A DNA stretch of 64,000 bases, from the NCBI RefSeq assembly GCF_001592735.1, contig NZ_LUKE01000003.1, positions 248,001-312,000 on the forward strand, read 5' to 3'. This DNA comes from Bdellovibrio bacteriovorus. Lineage in GTDB: Bacteria; Bdellovibrionota; Bdellovibrionia; Bdellovibrionales; Bdellovibrionaceae. The notes beneath the pieces are model-generated. The model was not told the DNA's origin. It saw nothing but the letters and a program-made list of their open reading frames with translations, and ran no database searches. Shown one piece after another: positions 18,349 to 27,561 of this stretch; positions within the stretch are counted from its first letter, which is position 1; the number at the start of each line of letters is the position of its first letter. A program made the position numbers and the translations under genes.

Positions 18349-19281
18349 ATGATGCAAAAATGGATTCTTGCATTGATGGTGGTAGTAACGGCGGCGGGAT
18401 GCTCGATCATCGAGCGCAGTCAGCCCGGTCTTCGTCGCGAGATCAAAGATGTCAACTATGAGGCTCGCCGGGATGATGCCTCTCCTCGAAAACGCCTGAT
18501 GGTTCTGCCATTCTTAGATGAGTCGGAGAAGCGTCCTCAAGATTTAAGAGATCGTGCTCGCCAGGCTTTTATTATGGATTTAAATCGCACCGGGGATGTG
18601 ATTGCGATTGATAGTAAGGAACTCAATATGGATGTCACCCGGATGATGTCCGGCGGTCAGTACAAGCTGCAAGAAATCGCCAAAGCGGCTCAAGCCATGG
18701 GTGTTAATGCCGTGCTTGAAGGGAAAATCAAAGACATTCGCATTAAGCGCTCGGCGGACAATGTCGGGATTGTTCGTCAGATGTCGACGACTTTTGAGAT
18801 CGTCGCGCAAGTGCGTGTCGTAACGGGGCGCTCAGGTCGAGAGGTTTTTAACACGGTCAAAACTGTCACTGTGGAAGAAAAAGGCTCTCGCGTGGGTGAA
18901 CGCGTAGAAACGGATAAGTTTTTAGCCAACAATCCCGAGATGGTTGAAGTCATCGTGAAAGATGCATTTTTAGATTTCACTCCTCAGGTGATGAATTCGC
19001 TAGATAAAGTCAGCTGGGAGGGTCGCATTGCTGCGATCAATGGGGATCGTATTTATTTAAACGTGGGCCGGGTTTCGGGTCTTCAGGTTGGTGACCTTTT
19101 AAAGGTGATCGATGAAGGGGACGACGTTTATGATCCAGAAAGTGGCAGTCATATTGGTCGTGTTCCCGGGCGTCTTAAGGGGACACTTGAAGTCATCAGT
19201 TACTTTGGTAACGATGGCGCGATTTCAGTAATCCACTCTGGCTCGGGTTTTCGCGAAAACGACCGCGTAGAGCTTTATTAA
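18349..19281 (+). CDS. FlgT/CsgG-like lipoprotein
   Basis: 310 residues. Start at 18349, with AAGGAG 6 bases upstream. Residues 1-17 are a lipoprotein signal ending in the lipobox TAAGC. Residues about 40-200 follow the CsgG/FlgT-middle type of fold: MVLPFLDES, then AKAAQAMGVNAVLEGKI. The C-terminal part (RIAAINGDRIYLNVGRVSGL, later QVGDLLKV) resembles the FlgT C-terminal SH3-like domain. Together with the preceding gene it may form a motor-associated or outer-membrane assembly. Family-level assignment is moderate. Confidence 0.55.
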   Translation: MMQKWILALMVVVTAAGCSIIERSQPGLRREIKDVNYEARRDDASPRKRLMVLPFLDESEKRPQDLRDRARQAFIMDLNRTGDVIAIDSKELNMDVTRMMSGGQYKLQEIAKAAQAMGVNAVLEGKIKDIRIKRSADNVGIVRQMSTTFEIVAQVRVVTGRSGREVFNTVKTVTVEEKGSRVGERVETDKFLANNPEMVEVIVKDAFLDFTPQVMNSLDKVSWEGRIAAINGDRIYLNVGRVSGLQVGDLLKVIDEGDDVYDPESGSHIGRVPGRLKGTLEVISYFGNDGAISVIHSGSGFRENDRVELY

Positions 19282-19289
19282 TTAAAATA

Positions 19290-19865
19290 TCAGGAAAAAC
19301 TTTTAAGCAGTCCTTTAAGAGTTTTTTGAAACAGGGCGGGTTTTTTATGCAATCTTGCGATTTGCAATCCGCCTTGAATGCTTTCTAAAAAAATATCTGC
19401 TGCCCACGAAGTATCTAAATTTTTTCTAAAGGCTTTTTCTTTAATTCCCTGTTTCAGTGTTTGATGGGCCCAGCGTCTTTGGTTGCTTTGAAATTTAGCA
19501 AGGCTCTTATGCATCTTCGATGAAAAGGTGTTGAGTTCACACGTTAACACGCCAATTGGACACAGTTTTTGATGGTCTTTTGTCATCCCATAACAGTATT
19601 TAAGCCATGCCTCCAACTGTTGAATCGCAGGCAACTTGGCGTTTTTTTTGGTGAAGTTATTGAAATACTTTTCGTATTCTTTAATTAAGGCTAGGCCTAG
19701 ATCTTCTTTCGATGAAAAATAGTAGTGAAGGCTGGCTTTGCGGATCCCTAAGTCGTTAGCAAGGTCCTGAAAGCTAAAACCGTTAAATCCCACGGTTTGG
19801 AGATAATAATGGCCACGTTTCAAAGCTTCGTTATAAGTCTTGGGAGGTGTCAAAGTTTGCGTCAT
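19290..19865 (-). CDS. TetR-family transcriptional regulator
   Basis: 191 residues from the ATG at 19865, preceded by TTTGAGGG. The N-terminal helix-turn-helix has the TetR pattern (GFNGFSFQDLANDLGIRKAS, then LHYYFSSKEDL). The C-terminal ligand-binding domain is of the TetR_C type with two cysteines (LCPIGVLTCEL). It is divergent from a fadI-like thiolase gene, and a symmetrical operator lies in the gap. It probably represses that gene and itself and is released by an acyl-CoA or related ligand; the ligand is inference. Confidence 0.85.
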   Translation of the reverse strand: MTQTLTPPKTYNEALKRGHYYLQTVGFNGFSFQDLANDLGIRKASLHYYFSSKEDLGLALIKEYEKYFNNFTKKNAKLPAIQQLEAWLKYCYGMTKDHQKLCPIGVLTCELNTFSSKMHKSLAKFQSNQRRWAHQTLKQGIKEKAFRKNLDTSWAADIFLESIQGGLQIARLHKKPALFQKTLKGLLKSFS

Positions 19866-19919
19866 ATTTGCCCTCAAATCCTCATCTCTCTTGCAAGAAA
19901 TTTTGGTTTATCTTATTAT

Positions 19920-19937
19920 CTACCTATCAGTAGGTAG
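19920..19937. promoter_or_regulatory. Probable TetR operator
   Basis: CTACCTA, four bases, TAGGTAG: a perfect inverted repeat between the divergent TetR gene and the thiolase gene, 45 bases before the thiolase ATG. The symmetry and the core resemble operators of TetR regulators of fatty-acid metabolism. Confidence 0.65.
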
Positions 19938-19981
19938 GTAATCAAGCCTATTCTCAGAAAGAAACAGATTGGGAATGTTTT

Positions 19982-21268
19982 ATGAATAAAGCAGCAAAAA
20001 CCATGCGTCCGGTGGCTATTCTTGGTGGATCTCGTACTCCATTTGTGAAATCTTTCTCGCACTATGCGCGCATTGGGAATAGGGAGTTGATGACGGCAAC
20101 GTTAAAAGACCTGGTAAATAAATTAAACATCCAAGGGGAGCGTTTGGGGGATGTGGCTTTAGGCGCGGTGATGAAAAATGCTTCGGATTGGAATATGTCC
20201 CGCGAATCACTTTTAAGCTCGGGCCTTGATCCGCACACACCAGGTTATGATGTGCAACGTGCCTGCGGTACGGGATTAGAAACAATTGCACAAATTGCGT
20301 TAAAGATCGCGGCGGGGCAAATTGAAAGTGGCATTGGCGGTGGGACGGATACCAACAGTGATATCGCCGGGGTTTTGCCGCATGAATTCACGTGGATTTT
20401 GAAAGACGCACAAGCCGCGAAAACTTTGCCGGATCGTTTGAAAAAATTGTCTGAATTCAAACTGCAATACTTAAAACCTCAATTTCCCACGGTGCAAGAG
20501 CCTCGTACCGGTAAATCCATGGGGCAGCACACGGAAATGATGGTGAAAGATTGGATGATCTCTCGCGAAGCTCAAGATGAGTTGGCTTATCGCAGTCATA
20601 TGAATGCGGCGAAAGCTTATGATGAGGGATTTTATAATGACCTGGTTTTTGAATTTAACGGCCTTAAAAAAGATATCTTCGTCCGTGGCGATACGACAAT
20701 TGAAAAATTAGCGAAACTAAAACCCGCCTTTGATTTTACGGGCACGGGCACCTTGACGGCAGGAAACAGCACGCCATTGACAGACGGTGCTTCCGCAGTT
20801 CTTTTGGGCAGTGAAGAATGGGCACAAAAAAAGAACTTAGATGTTTTAGCTTATTTTGTAGATGCAGAATACGCGGGCGTTGATTACGTGGGTGGTGAAG
20901 GTCTTTTGATGGCCCCCGCGTATGCAGTTCCAAGAATGCTTCGTCGCAATGGTTTGACTCTGCAAGATTTTGATTTCTATGAAATCCATGAAGCTTTTGC
21001 GGGCCAGGTTCTTTGCACACTCAAGGCTTGGGAATCAGATGAATATTGCCGCACTAAATTGGGAGAACCAAAAGCTTTAGGTTCTATTGATCGCAGTAAA
21101 TTAAATGTCAAAGGTGGAAGCCTTGCTTTGGGTCATCCCTTTGCCGCCACCGGTGGCCGTATTGTGGCGTCTTTAGCAAAAATGCTAAAGCAAAAAGGTT
21201 CGGGCCGTGGCTTGGTCTCGGTGTGTACGGCGGGTGGCATGGGTGTCACGGCAATTATCGAAAGATAG
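19982..21268 (+). CDS. fadI: Acetyl-CoA C-acyltransferase (FadI-like thiolase)
   Basis: 428 residues. Thiolase that cleaves 3-ketoacyl-CoA in beta-oxidation (or condenses acetyl-CoA). The acyl-accepting nucleophile is Cys95 (VQRACGTGLE). The catalytic histidines are in YEIHEAFAGQ and GHPFAATGGR, and the second catalytic cysteine is in SVCTAGGMG. The length and the long loop after residue 130 fit FadI better than AtoB. Control by the adjacent TetR repressor is likely. An alpha/beta hydrolase gene follows after 3 bases. Confidence 0.85.
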   Translation: MNKAAKTMRPVAILGGSRTPFVKSFSHYARIGNRELMTATLKDLVNKLNIQGERLGDVALGAVMKNASDWNMSRESLLSSGLDPHTPGYDVQRACGTGLETIAQIALKIAAGQIESGIGGGTDTNSDIAGVLPHEFTWILKDAQAAKTLPDRLKKLSEFKLQYLKPQFPTVQEPRTGKSMGQHTEMMVKDWMISREAQDELAYRSHMNAAKAYDEGFYNDLVFEFNGLKKDIFVRGDTTIEKLAKLKPAFDFTGTGTLTAGNSTPLTDGASAVLLGSEEWAQKKNLDVLAYFVDAEYAGVDYVGGEGLLMAPAYAVPRMLRRNGLTLQDFDFYEIHEAFAGQVLCTLKAWESDEYCRTKLGEPKALGSIDRSKLNVKGGSLALGHPFAATGGRIVASLAKMLKQKGSGRGLVSVCTAGGMGVTAIIER

Positions 21269-21271
21269 GGA

Positions 21272-22093
21272 ATGTCCTGGGCTAAAAAGTTATATATGAA
21301 TTTTATTGTGCTCCTGTCTTGGATCCTCCCCAAGGCAGGAGCTCGTCGGGCGCAAAAAATATTTCTAACCCCGACACGTGTGCCTCGTCCTGCTTCTGAA
21401 GCTGACTTTTATAATTCTGCAAAAAAATATCAATTTCCTCATGGCATTGCCGCGTTTGAATGGGGTGAAACGCAAAATCCCGCCGTGCTGTTAGTGCATG
21501 GATGGAGTGGCCGGGGAACTCAAATAGGAGCTTTTGCTGCGCCCTTGGTGAAGGCGGGGTTCCGAGTGATTGCCATTGATGGTCCCGCGCATGGTGCTTC
21601 TGACGGTCAAATGACAAATGTGGGCGAGTTCGCCAATGCGCTGATGGCGGTTCAAAAAAATATCGGACCTTTGCACGCTTTGATTGCTCACTCTTTTGGG
21701 GCTGGATGTTCTATTGTCGCCATTCAGCGGGGGCTGCAAGTAAAGAAAGCCGTTTTGATCGCGGGACCTGCAAGATACGAGAGAGTTCTTGCTAATTTTT
21801 TTAAACTCTTACCGATTTCGCCTCAAGCGCAGGAATATTTTATTGTCGAGCTGCAAAAAAAAGTGGGAATCCATGTGAAAGATCTGAATGTAGGTCACCT
21901 CGGAAAGAGCCTTCCTATTGAAGCCATGATTGTACATGATACTGAGGACAAAGAGGTCCGTTTTCAATCTGCGCTTGAGATTCAGGAAGTTTGGCCGCAG
22001 GCAAAACTTTTGCGCACGGAAGGATTGGGTCATCGACGTATTTTGCGTGATCCAGAAGTCCTTCGTGCCGTGACGGAGTTTATTAAATCTTAA
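21272..22093 (+). CDS. Alpha/beta hydrolase
   Basis: 273 residues. The oxyanion strand VLLVHGWSGRGTQ, a nucleophile elbow AHSFGAG (Ser), an aspartate in HDTEDKEV and a histidine in EGLGHRRIL give a complete Ser-Asp-His triad. A hydrophobic N-terminal segment (LYMNFIVLLSWIL) may be a membrane anchor. It follows the thiolase by 3 bases and is probably under the same TetR control, so an acyl-CoA thioesterase or lipid hydrolase role is plausible but not shown. Substrate unknown. Confidence 0.8.
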   Translation: MSWAKKLYMNFIVLLSWILPKAGARRAQKIFLTPTRVPRPASEADFYNSAKKYQFPHGIAAFEWGETQNPAVLLVHGWSGRGTQIGAFAAPLVKAGFRVIAIDGPAHGASDGQMTNVGEFANALMAVQKNIGPLHALIAHSFGAGCSIVAIQRGLQVKKAVLIAGPARYERVLANFFKLLPISPQAQEYFIVELQKKVGIHVKDLNVGHLGKSLPIEAMIVHDTEDKEVRFQSALEIQEVWPQAKLLRTEGLGHRRILRDPEVLRAVTEFIKS

Positions 22094-22177
22094 AGATCCG
22101 TTTCTTGACTTCTTTTGGGTGAAACTAAAGACTTAAATCGTCATCTTTTGTTAATCATCTTAAGAAGGAGTTTAAGA

Positions 22178-23353
22178 GTGAAATCTCAATTCACAACTCG
22201 AATTTTTCTATTGGCCGCAGCGGCGTCTTTGATCACCGCATGTACAAAAAAATCTGACGACATCAAAGTGGGTGTTTATGGACCCTTCACGGGTGGATCA
22301 GCTCCGATGGGTGTTTCAATGCGTAATGGGGCGCAATTAGCGATTGAAGAAATCAATGCCGCCGGTGGCGTATTAGGTAAAAAGCTTGTGATGGTGGACC
22401 GCGATGATGAAGCGAAAAATGAGCGCGGCGGACAAATCATGCAAGAACTTTTAGATAAGGAACAAGTCGTCGCTGTTCTTGGTCCGATCAACACGGGTGT
22501 TGCAAACGCCAGCACGAATTATCCAAATAAGAAAAAAGTGCCGCAAATCATCAACGTGAGCGCGGGCGCAAAAGTAAATGATTATTTTAAAGAAGTTCCT
22601 GAAAACTACATCTTCCGCATTGCTGCGAATGACCCTTTGCAAGCAAAGATGGTGGTCGGTGAAGCTTTAAAACGTGGATTTAAAAAGCCTGCTCTTCTTT
22701 GTGACGACACGAACTTTGGACAAAGTGGTCGTCATCAAATGGAAACAATTTTAGAATCTAACGGCTTAAAGCCAGTTTACGTCGGTAAGTTTAAAATCAA
22801 AGACACGGACATGACGGCGCAATTGCAAGAAGCCAAGGCGGCGAAAGCCGATGTTTTACTTGTGTGGGGTATTGGACCTGAACTGGCGGCGGTTTCAAAT
22901 TCTTTAGATCGTATCGGTTGGAAAGTGGATCAGATCGGCAGCTGGACTTTGGCGATGTCGAATTATATCGTGAACGCGGGTAAAAACGGTAATGGCACCA
23001 CGATGCCACAGACATTTATTGAACTGAGTGCGACAACTCCTCGTCAAAAGAAGTTTGTGGAGGACTATCGCAAAAAATATAACGAAAATCCGATTCAATC
23101 GGCGGTCTCTGCAGCTCAAGGATATGATTCTGTTTATTTGTTAAAAATGGCGATTCAGCAGGCGGGTTCTACAGAAGGTCCAAAAATCAAAGCGGCCCTT
23201 GAAAATTTAGCAGAAACTTATGAAGGCGTTACCGGCACGTACACAAAGCCTTTCTCGGCAACCGATCACGAAGCGGTGAAAGACGCCAATGTTCGCATGG
23301 GTATGGTGAAAGACGGACAGGTTGTTGAAGCCACTGCTGCCGCCAAAAAATAG
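22178..23353 (+). CDS. Branched-chain amino acid ABC transporter substrate-binding lipoprotein
   Basis: 391 residues with a GTG start at 22178, chosen because AAGGAG lies 7 bases upstream and a lipoprotein signal (lipobox LITAC) follows. The mature part is a LivJ/LivK-type periplasmic-binding fold: IKVGVYGPFTGGSAPMG at the N-terminus, GAQLAIEEINAAGGVLGKK, and the closing AAQGYDSVYLLKMAI. It binds the transported amino acid or a related ligand. First gene of a liv operon with the two permeases and two ATPases that follow. Confidence 0.88.
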   Translation: MKSQFTTRIFLLAAAASLITACTKKSDDIKVGVYGPFTGGSAPMGVSMRNGAQLAIEEINAAGGVLGKKLVMVDRDDEAKNERGGQIMQELLDKEQVVAVLGPINTGVANASTNYPNKKKVPQIINVSAGAKVNDYFKEVPENYIFRIAANDPLQAKMVVGEALKRGFKKPALLCDDTNFGQSGRHQMETILESNGLKPVYVGKFKIKDTDMTAQLQEAKAAKADVLLVWGIGPELAAVSNSLDRIGWKVDQIGSWTLAMSNYIVNAGKNGNGTTMPQTFIELSATTPRQKKFVEDYRKKYNENPIQSAVSAAQGYDSVYLLKMAIQQAGSTEGPKIKAALENLAETYEGVTGTYTKPFSATDHEAVKDANVRMGMVKDGQVVEATAAAKK

Positions 23354-23366
23354 GTCACAATTCACG

Positions 23367-24263
23367 ATGACGGAGCTCTTACAACTGACAGTGTCAGGAG
23401 CGATTCAAGGCATGATCTATGCCTTGATCGCTTTTGGCTATAGCTTGACCTTTTCCACTTCAAAAACAATCAACTTCTCTTTAGGAAATATCCTGATGTT
23501 AGGCGGGGTGGTTGGTTTTGCTCTTTATGTTGATAAAGCCACGGGCAATCTTTTAGGGATGCCCTTTATTTTGCCGATCCTGGGGGTTTTGGTCGCCGGT
23601 GTTTTAACAGGAGCTGCTGTTCATAAATGGGCGGTTGAGCCATCATTAAAATTAAAATCGGAATACACCTGGGTTTTGGCGACCTTAGCGGTGGGAATCA
23701 TTCTTAAAAATGCGGTGGAACAAATTTGGTCGACCGGAGATTATCGCTTTCCTTCGCCTTTGGGGGATGAACCGATTCGTCTCGCGGGCGTGGGGATTTA
23801 TCCGCAAGAAATTTTAATCGTGATTGTCGCGATTTTAATTATCGTAGGCGTCGAATTATTCAAGCGTTACACGGTCTTTGGAAAAGCCATTCAAGCAGTC
23901 AGTGAAGATAAAGAAACCGCCAGTTTAATGGGTATTCCGCAGAAATTCATTATTCAACTTTCATTTATGATGAGTGCCACGATTGCAACGGTGGCGGGCC
24001 TTTTGGTTGCGCCATTGACCTTTGTTTCTGCAAGTATGGGAACGGTTTTGGGTATTAAAGCCTACGCCGTGGCGATTATCGGAGGTTTAGAATCCGGATG
24101 GGGCTTGCTCTTGGGTGGTCTGATCTTGGGGGTTTCGGAAGGATTGACGGCGAAATATATTTCCAGCGGTTATAAAGAGATGCCGGGATTTTTGTTATTG
24201 ATCATCGTTATTTTAATTAAACCCACAGGCCTTTTCGGCAAAAAAACAATCAAGAAGGTTTAA
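23367..24263 (+). CDS. livH: Branched-chain amino acid ABC transporter permease, LivH type
   Basis: 298 residues from the ATG at 23367. About eight membrane segments, with the LivH landmarks GAIQGMIYALIAFGYSLTF and KTINFSLGNILMLGG near the start, and the cytoplasmic coupling segment GKAIQAVSEDKETASLMGI. An upstream in-frame extension overlaps the previous gene and is unlikely. It forms the inner-membrane channel with the LivM half of the next gene. Confidence 0.88.
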   Translation: MTELLQLTVSGAIQGMIYALIAFGYSLTFSTSKTINFSLGNILMLGGVVGFALYVDKATGNLLGMPFILPILGVLVAGVLTGAAVHKWAVEPSLKLKSEYTWVLATLAVGIILKNAVEQIWSTGDYRFPSPLGDEPIRLAGVGIYPQEILIVIVAILIIVGVELFKRYTVFGKAIQAVSEDKETASLMGIPQKFIIQLSFMMSATIATVAGLLVAPLTFVSASMGTVLGIKAYAVAIIGGLESGWGLLLGGLILGVSEGLTAKYISSGYKEMPGFLLLIIVILIKPTGLFGKKTIKKV

Positions 24264-24268
24264 GGTTT

Positions 24269-26101
24269 ATGAAAAATCCAGCTGTATTAAAAGCTTTAAA
24301 GTATCTTGTTTTATTGTTCCCGATGACTTTGCCGTTATGGGTGGATAATCAGTATTACGTACAAAGTATCTTGGGTCGTATTTTTATTTATACGATCTTA
24401 GTTGTGTCGTTAGATTTGGTTGTTGGATATATCGGCGACATCTCCATTGGTCATGCCGGACTTTTTGCGATTGGTGCTTACGCCATGGCAGTCTTAAGCG
24501 CGCCGGCCAGTATGAATACGGACGGCAGTTTGACCCATTTTTACGAGTGGCCTTTCTGGGCGTCTTTGCTTGTGGCTATTGGGTTGACCGCGTTGGTGGG
24601 CTTTTTCTTAAGCTTCCCGTCACTGAAGGCCTCAGGGCCCTACTTGGCGGTCACGACCATTGCCAGCGGGATGATTATTTATACCTTTATTAACGAACAA
24701 GAATTCCTGACCAACGGGACAAAAGGCATTCGCATGGCCGGCCTGACGTTAGCAGGATTTTCTTTTGAAGGAAATCGTCTGATTTGGGTTGTGTACCCTT
24801 TCTTGGTGCTCACCATGATGCTAAAGAAAAACTTAGCGTTAAGCTTCTGGGGCCGAGCGTTTGAGGCGATCAAATTTAGTTCCATCGCCGCAGAATCTTG
24901 CGGCATTTCAAAGGTGCGATATAAAATCATCGCGTTTGTTCTGTCGGCCGCGATCGCGGGGCTTGCCGGCGCTTTATTTACTCATTTAGACAGTTATATT
25001 GCTCCCAACACCTTCACCATGGATTTTTCCGTGCTGGTCTTAATGGCGCTGATCTTTGGGGGAGTCAGATCCACTTTAGGAAATTTTATCGGCATGTCGC
25101 TGGTCGTGATTTTACCGGATCTTTTCACTTGGTTTAAAGATTATCGTTTGATGGTGTTTGGTATTTTACTATTGCTAACCCTTTTCTTTTTGCCAGACGG
25201 TTTGGCCGGGGTGATTCGCAAGTGGTGGGAGAAATATTCTTTCTCGGCCCGCGATGAAAAGGCCTTTATTGAAGGATTGCGAAAATCAGCGACGGAGCCA
25301 TTAAAGTTTGCCTCTCAGAAAGGTAACATAAAAATTCCGTTGCAATTAAAGTCAGTTGAAATGGCTTTTGGTGGTTTAAAGGCCGTCAATGATTTAGAAA
25401 TGGAAGTAAAGCCGGGCACCATTCGTGGTTTGATGGGGCCGAATGGGTCGGGTAAATCCACGACGGTGAATGTGGTGACGGGTCTTTATACGCCGACCAA
25501 GGGACATGTGTATGCCTTTGACAAAAAGATCACGCGCTTAAAACCCTTTCAACGCGCGCATCTGGGGATTGCCCGAACTTTCCAAAACTTACAACTTTTT
25601 GGTGATCTGTCGGTTTTAGAAAATGTTCTTGTGGGATTGCATAAGCATTTCCGTTCCGATTTTGTTTCTGTGCTCTTGGGTCTTCCGAATGTGCGTAAAG
25701 AAGAAGAGCGCATGATGGTCGAGGCTTTACAATGGCTTGATTTTGTGGGCTTGGGTCACTTGGCTTCAGAAAAAGCAAAAAACTTAGCATACGGTCAGGC
25801 ACGTCGTTTAGAAATTGCGCGCGCGCTGGCGCTAAAGCCGAAGCTGTTATTGCTTGATGAACCTGCGGCGGGCTTAACGTCTTCCGAGATTCAGGAATTC
25901 AATCAGATCATCTTAAAAATAAAATCCCACGGGATTGCGATCTTGTTGATTGAACATCACATGGACATGATGTTAGCCGTTTCTGATGAAATCACCGTTT
26001 TAGATTTCGGTAAAAAAATTGCCGAAGGCTTGCCATCAGCCGTGCAGAAAGATCCGAAAGTGATCAGTGCGTATTTAGGAACCGAGGTGGGGCATGCTTA
26101 A
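24269..26101 (+). CDS. Fused LivM permease and LivG ATP-binding protein
   Basis: 610 residues. Residues 1-320 are a LivM-type permease (VGYIGDISIGHAGLFAIGAY, then coupling helix GRAFEAIKFSSIAAESCGI). Residues about 350-610 are a LivG-type ABC ATPase: Walker A GPNGSGKST (Lys396), Q loop with ARTFQNLQLF, signature LAYGQARRLEI, Walker B LLLLDEPAAGL and switch His (IEHHMDMM). The two parts are normally separate genes. It overlaps the LivF gene by 8 bases, so the ATPases are translationally coupled. Confidence 0.9.
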   Translation: MKNPAVLKALKYLVLLFPMTLPLWVDNQYYVQSILGRIFIYTILVVSLDLVVGYIGDISIGHAGLFAIGAYAMAVLSAPASMNTDGSLTHFYEWPFWASLLVAIGLTALVGFFLSFPSLKASGPYLAVTTIASGMIIYTFINEQEFLTNGTKGIRMAGLTLAGFSFEGNRLIWVVYPFLVLTMMLKKNLALSFWGRAFEAIKFSSIAAESCGISKVRYKIIAFVLSAAIAGLAGALFTHLDSYIAPNTFTMDFSVLVLMALIFGGVRSTLGNFIGMSLVVILPDLFTWFKDYRLMVFGILLLLTLFFLPDGLAGVIRKWWEKYSFSARDEKAFIEGLRKSATEPLKFASQKGNIKIPLQLKSVEMAFGGLKAVNDLEMEVKPGTIRGLMGPNGSGKSTTVNVVTGLYTPTKGHVYAFDKKITRLKPFQRAHLGIARTFQNLQLFGDLSVLENVLVGLHKHFRSDFVSVLLGLPNVRKEEERMMVEALQWLDFVGLGHLASEKAKNLAYGQARRLEIARALALKPKLLLLDEPAAGLTSSEIQEFNQIILKIKSHGIAILLIEHHMDMMLAVSDEITVLDFGKKIAEGLPSAVQKDPKVISAYLGTEVGHA

Positions 26102-26819
26102 AGTTGAAAACTTAGCCATCCACTATGGTGGTATTCAAGCTGTGCGCGGGATTAGTTTCGAAGTGAAAGCCGGTGAATTGGTTTCATTGATCGGTTCAAA
26201 TGGTGCCGGGAAAACTTCGACTTTAAGAGCTATTTCAGGCTTGGTAAATCCTTCTAGCGGCAATGTTTATATCGATGGCAAGGTCGTCACCGACATGCCA
26301 GCCAATAAACGAGTCAGCTTAGGTTTGGCCCACTGTCCAGAAGCGCGCAAGATATTTTCTCAGCAGTCTGTCTTGGATAATTTGACCTTGGGTGCTTACC
26401 TGCGCTTTGGTAAAGAGAAAAAGTCAGACATTGAGACCAGCATCGAAGAAATGTTTGCGATCTTTCCCAAACTCAAAGAACGCCAAAAGCAAGTGGCCGG
26501 AACTTTGTCTGGCGGCGAACAACAGATGTTAGCCATTGGACGCGCGTTGATGTTAAAACCTAAGATCTTGATGCTGGATGAACCTTCGATGGGATTGGCG
26601 CCCGTAATTATCGAAGAAGTATTCCGCGTAATTGAAAGAATCAAATCCGCTCGCACCACGACCATTTTACTTGTAGAACAATTAGCATTTATGGCACTTA
26701 AAGTGGCGGATCGCGGAATTGTTTTAGAGCAAGGCGTGATTCGCCTTGAGGGGCCGGCGGCAGACCTTAAAGACAACCCGATTGTGCGCGAGGCGTATTT
26801 GGGCGTTAAGACCAGCTAG
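26094..26819 (+). CDS. livF: Branched-chain amino acid ABC transporter ATP-binding protein, LivF type
   Basis: 241 residues. Walker A GSNGAGKTS, LivF-type PEARKIFSQQSVLDNLTLGA after the Q loop, signature LSGGEQQMLAIGRALM, Walker B ILMLDEPSMGLAP and switch region LVEQ (Gln where LivG has His). It pairs with the LivG half of the preceding fusion to drive transport. The ATG overlaps the end of that gene by 8 bases. Last gene of the operon. Confidence 0.92.
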   Translation: MLKVENLAIHYGGIQAVRGISFEVKAGELVSLIGSNGAGKTSTLRAISGLVNPSSGNVYIDGKVVTDMPANKRVSLGLAHCPEARKIFSQQSVLDNLTLGAYLRFGKEKKSDIETSIEEMFAIFPKLKERQKQVAGTLSGGEQQMLAIGRALMLKPKILMLDEPSMGLAPVIIEEVFRVIERIKSARTTTILLVEQLAFMALKVADRGIVLEQGVIRLEGPAADLKDNPIVREAYLGVKTS

Positions 26820-26856
26820 TAACATTTCGCGCGAGTCAATTGACTGAATTTTAGAT

Positions 26857-26905
26857 ACCCCTTTGCTCTGTTATCACGACCAGGTTTGTGCGCGAAGGGG
26901 TTTTT
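26857..26905 (+). terminator. Possible terminator of the liv operon
   Basis: ACCCCTT and AAGGGGT are complementary and the second arm runs into TTTTTCTTTT. The loop is long (about 30 bases), so the structure is weaker than a standard terminator. It lies 38 bases after the livF stop. Confidence 0.4.
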
Positions 26906-26972
26906 CTTTTCTAATCTCATATTGAGACATGGTGTTTTGTTTGCATTTTCGTCTTTTGATTAAGGAGAACTT

Positions 26973-27551
26973 ATGAAAAAGGCGCTGTTGCTTACGGTTT
27001 CTTCGGTTTTGACTTTCAATTCAATCTCTGTGGCCTTCGCTGACCAGGCGTTGGATTTTATCAAGCCCCCAACGGCCGAAGAGGTCGCCAGCCAAATAAG
27101 ACAACAGCAGCTTGTTAAGATCATTCAAGAACAAGGTGGCAAGGCCGCTTTGGAAAACATGACTCGCGAAGAGCTGATCCAAGCTAAGAACGATCTTAGA
27201 GTTATCGTTGATGCGTTAAAGGTAGATCTTAATCGCGCGGAAGCTATCGATGGAGACAAGGTGGGATATCTTGTTCGTAATATCGGAGGCATCGGTATCG
27301 GAGCTGGCATTGTGATGATGGCGGTCGGTGTACTAAAAGCGGAAATGGCTCCAGGAAAAGTAGATTTTAAAAGCAATTGGTTGATTTTCTTTAGTGGTTT
27401 TTTAGGAACATTAACGATCTTAGGTTCTACGGCCGTGACGGCGACAGGGCAGGTGATGGTTTGGTTGACGCCAAGTCAGGCGACCAAAGTTCAAGAGCGC
27501 CTGGATAAAATGTCAAAAGTTTTAGATCAATTGGAAGCGCGATTGAAATAG
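26973..27551 (+). CDS. Exported hypothetical protein, paralogue A
   Basis: 192 residues with signal peptide (residues 1-23, ending VAFA). A helical, charged N-terminal half contains ELIQAKNDLRVIVDALKVDL; two hydrophobic segments (about 97-118 and 130-155) follow; it ends with GQVMVWLTPSQATKVQERLDK. The same layout and end are found in the gene at 28385. No domain I know. Good ribosome site (AAGGAG). Probably an inner-membrane or periplasm-facing structural protein in a three-gene operon. Confidence 0.75.
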   Translation: MKKALLLTVSSVLTFNSISVAFADQALDFIKPPTAEEVASQIRQQQLVKIIQEQGGKAALENMTREELIQAKNDLRVIVDALKVDLNRAEAIDGDKVGYLVRNIGGIGIGAGIVMMAVGVLKAEMAPGKVDFKSNWLIFFSGFLGTLTILGSTAVTATGQVMVWLTPSQATKVQERLDKMSKVLDQLEARLK

Positions 27552-27561
27552 GAGTCAGATC

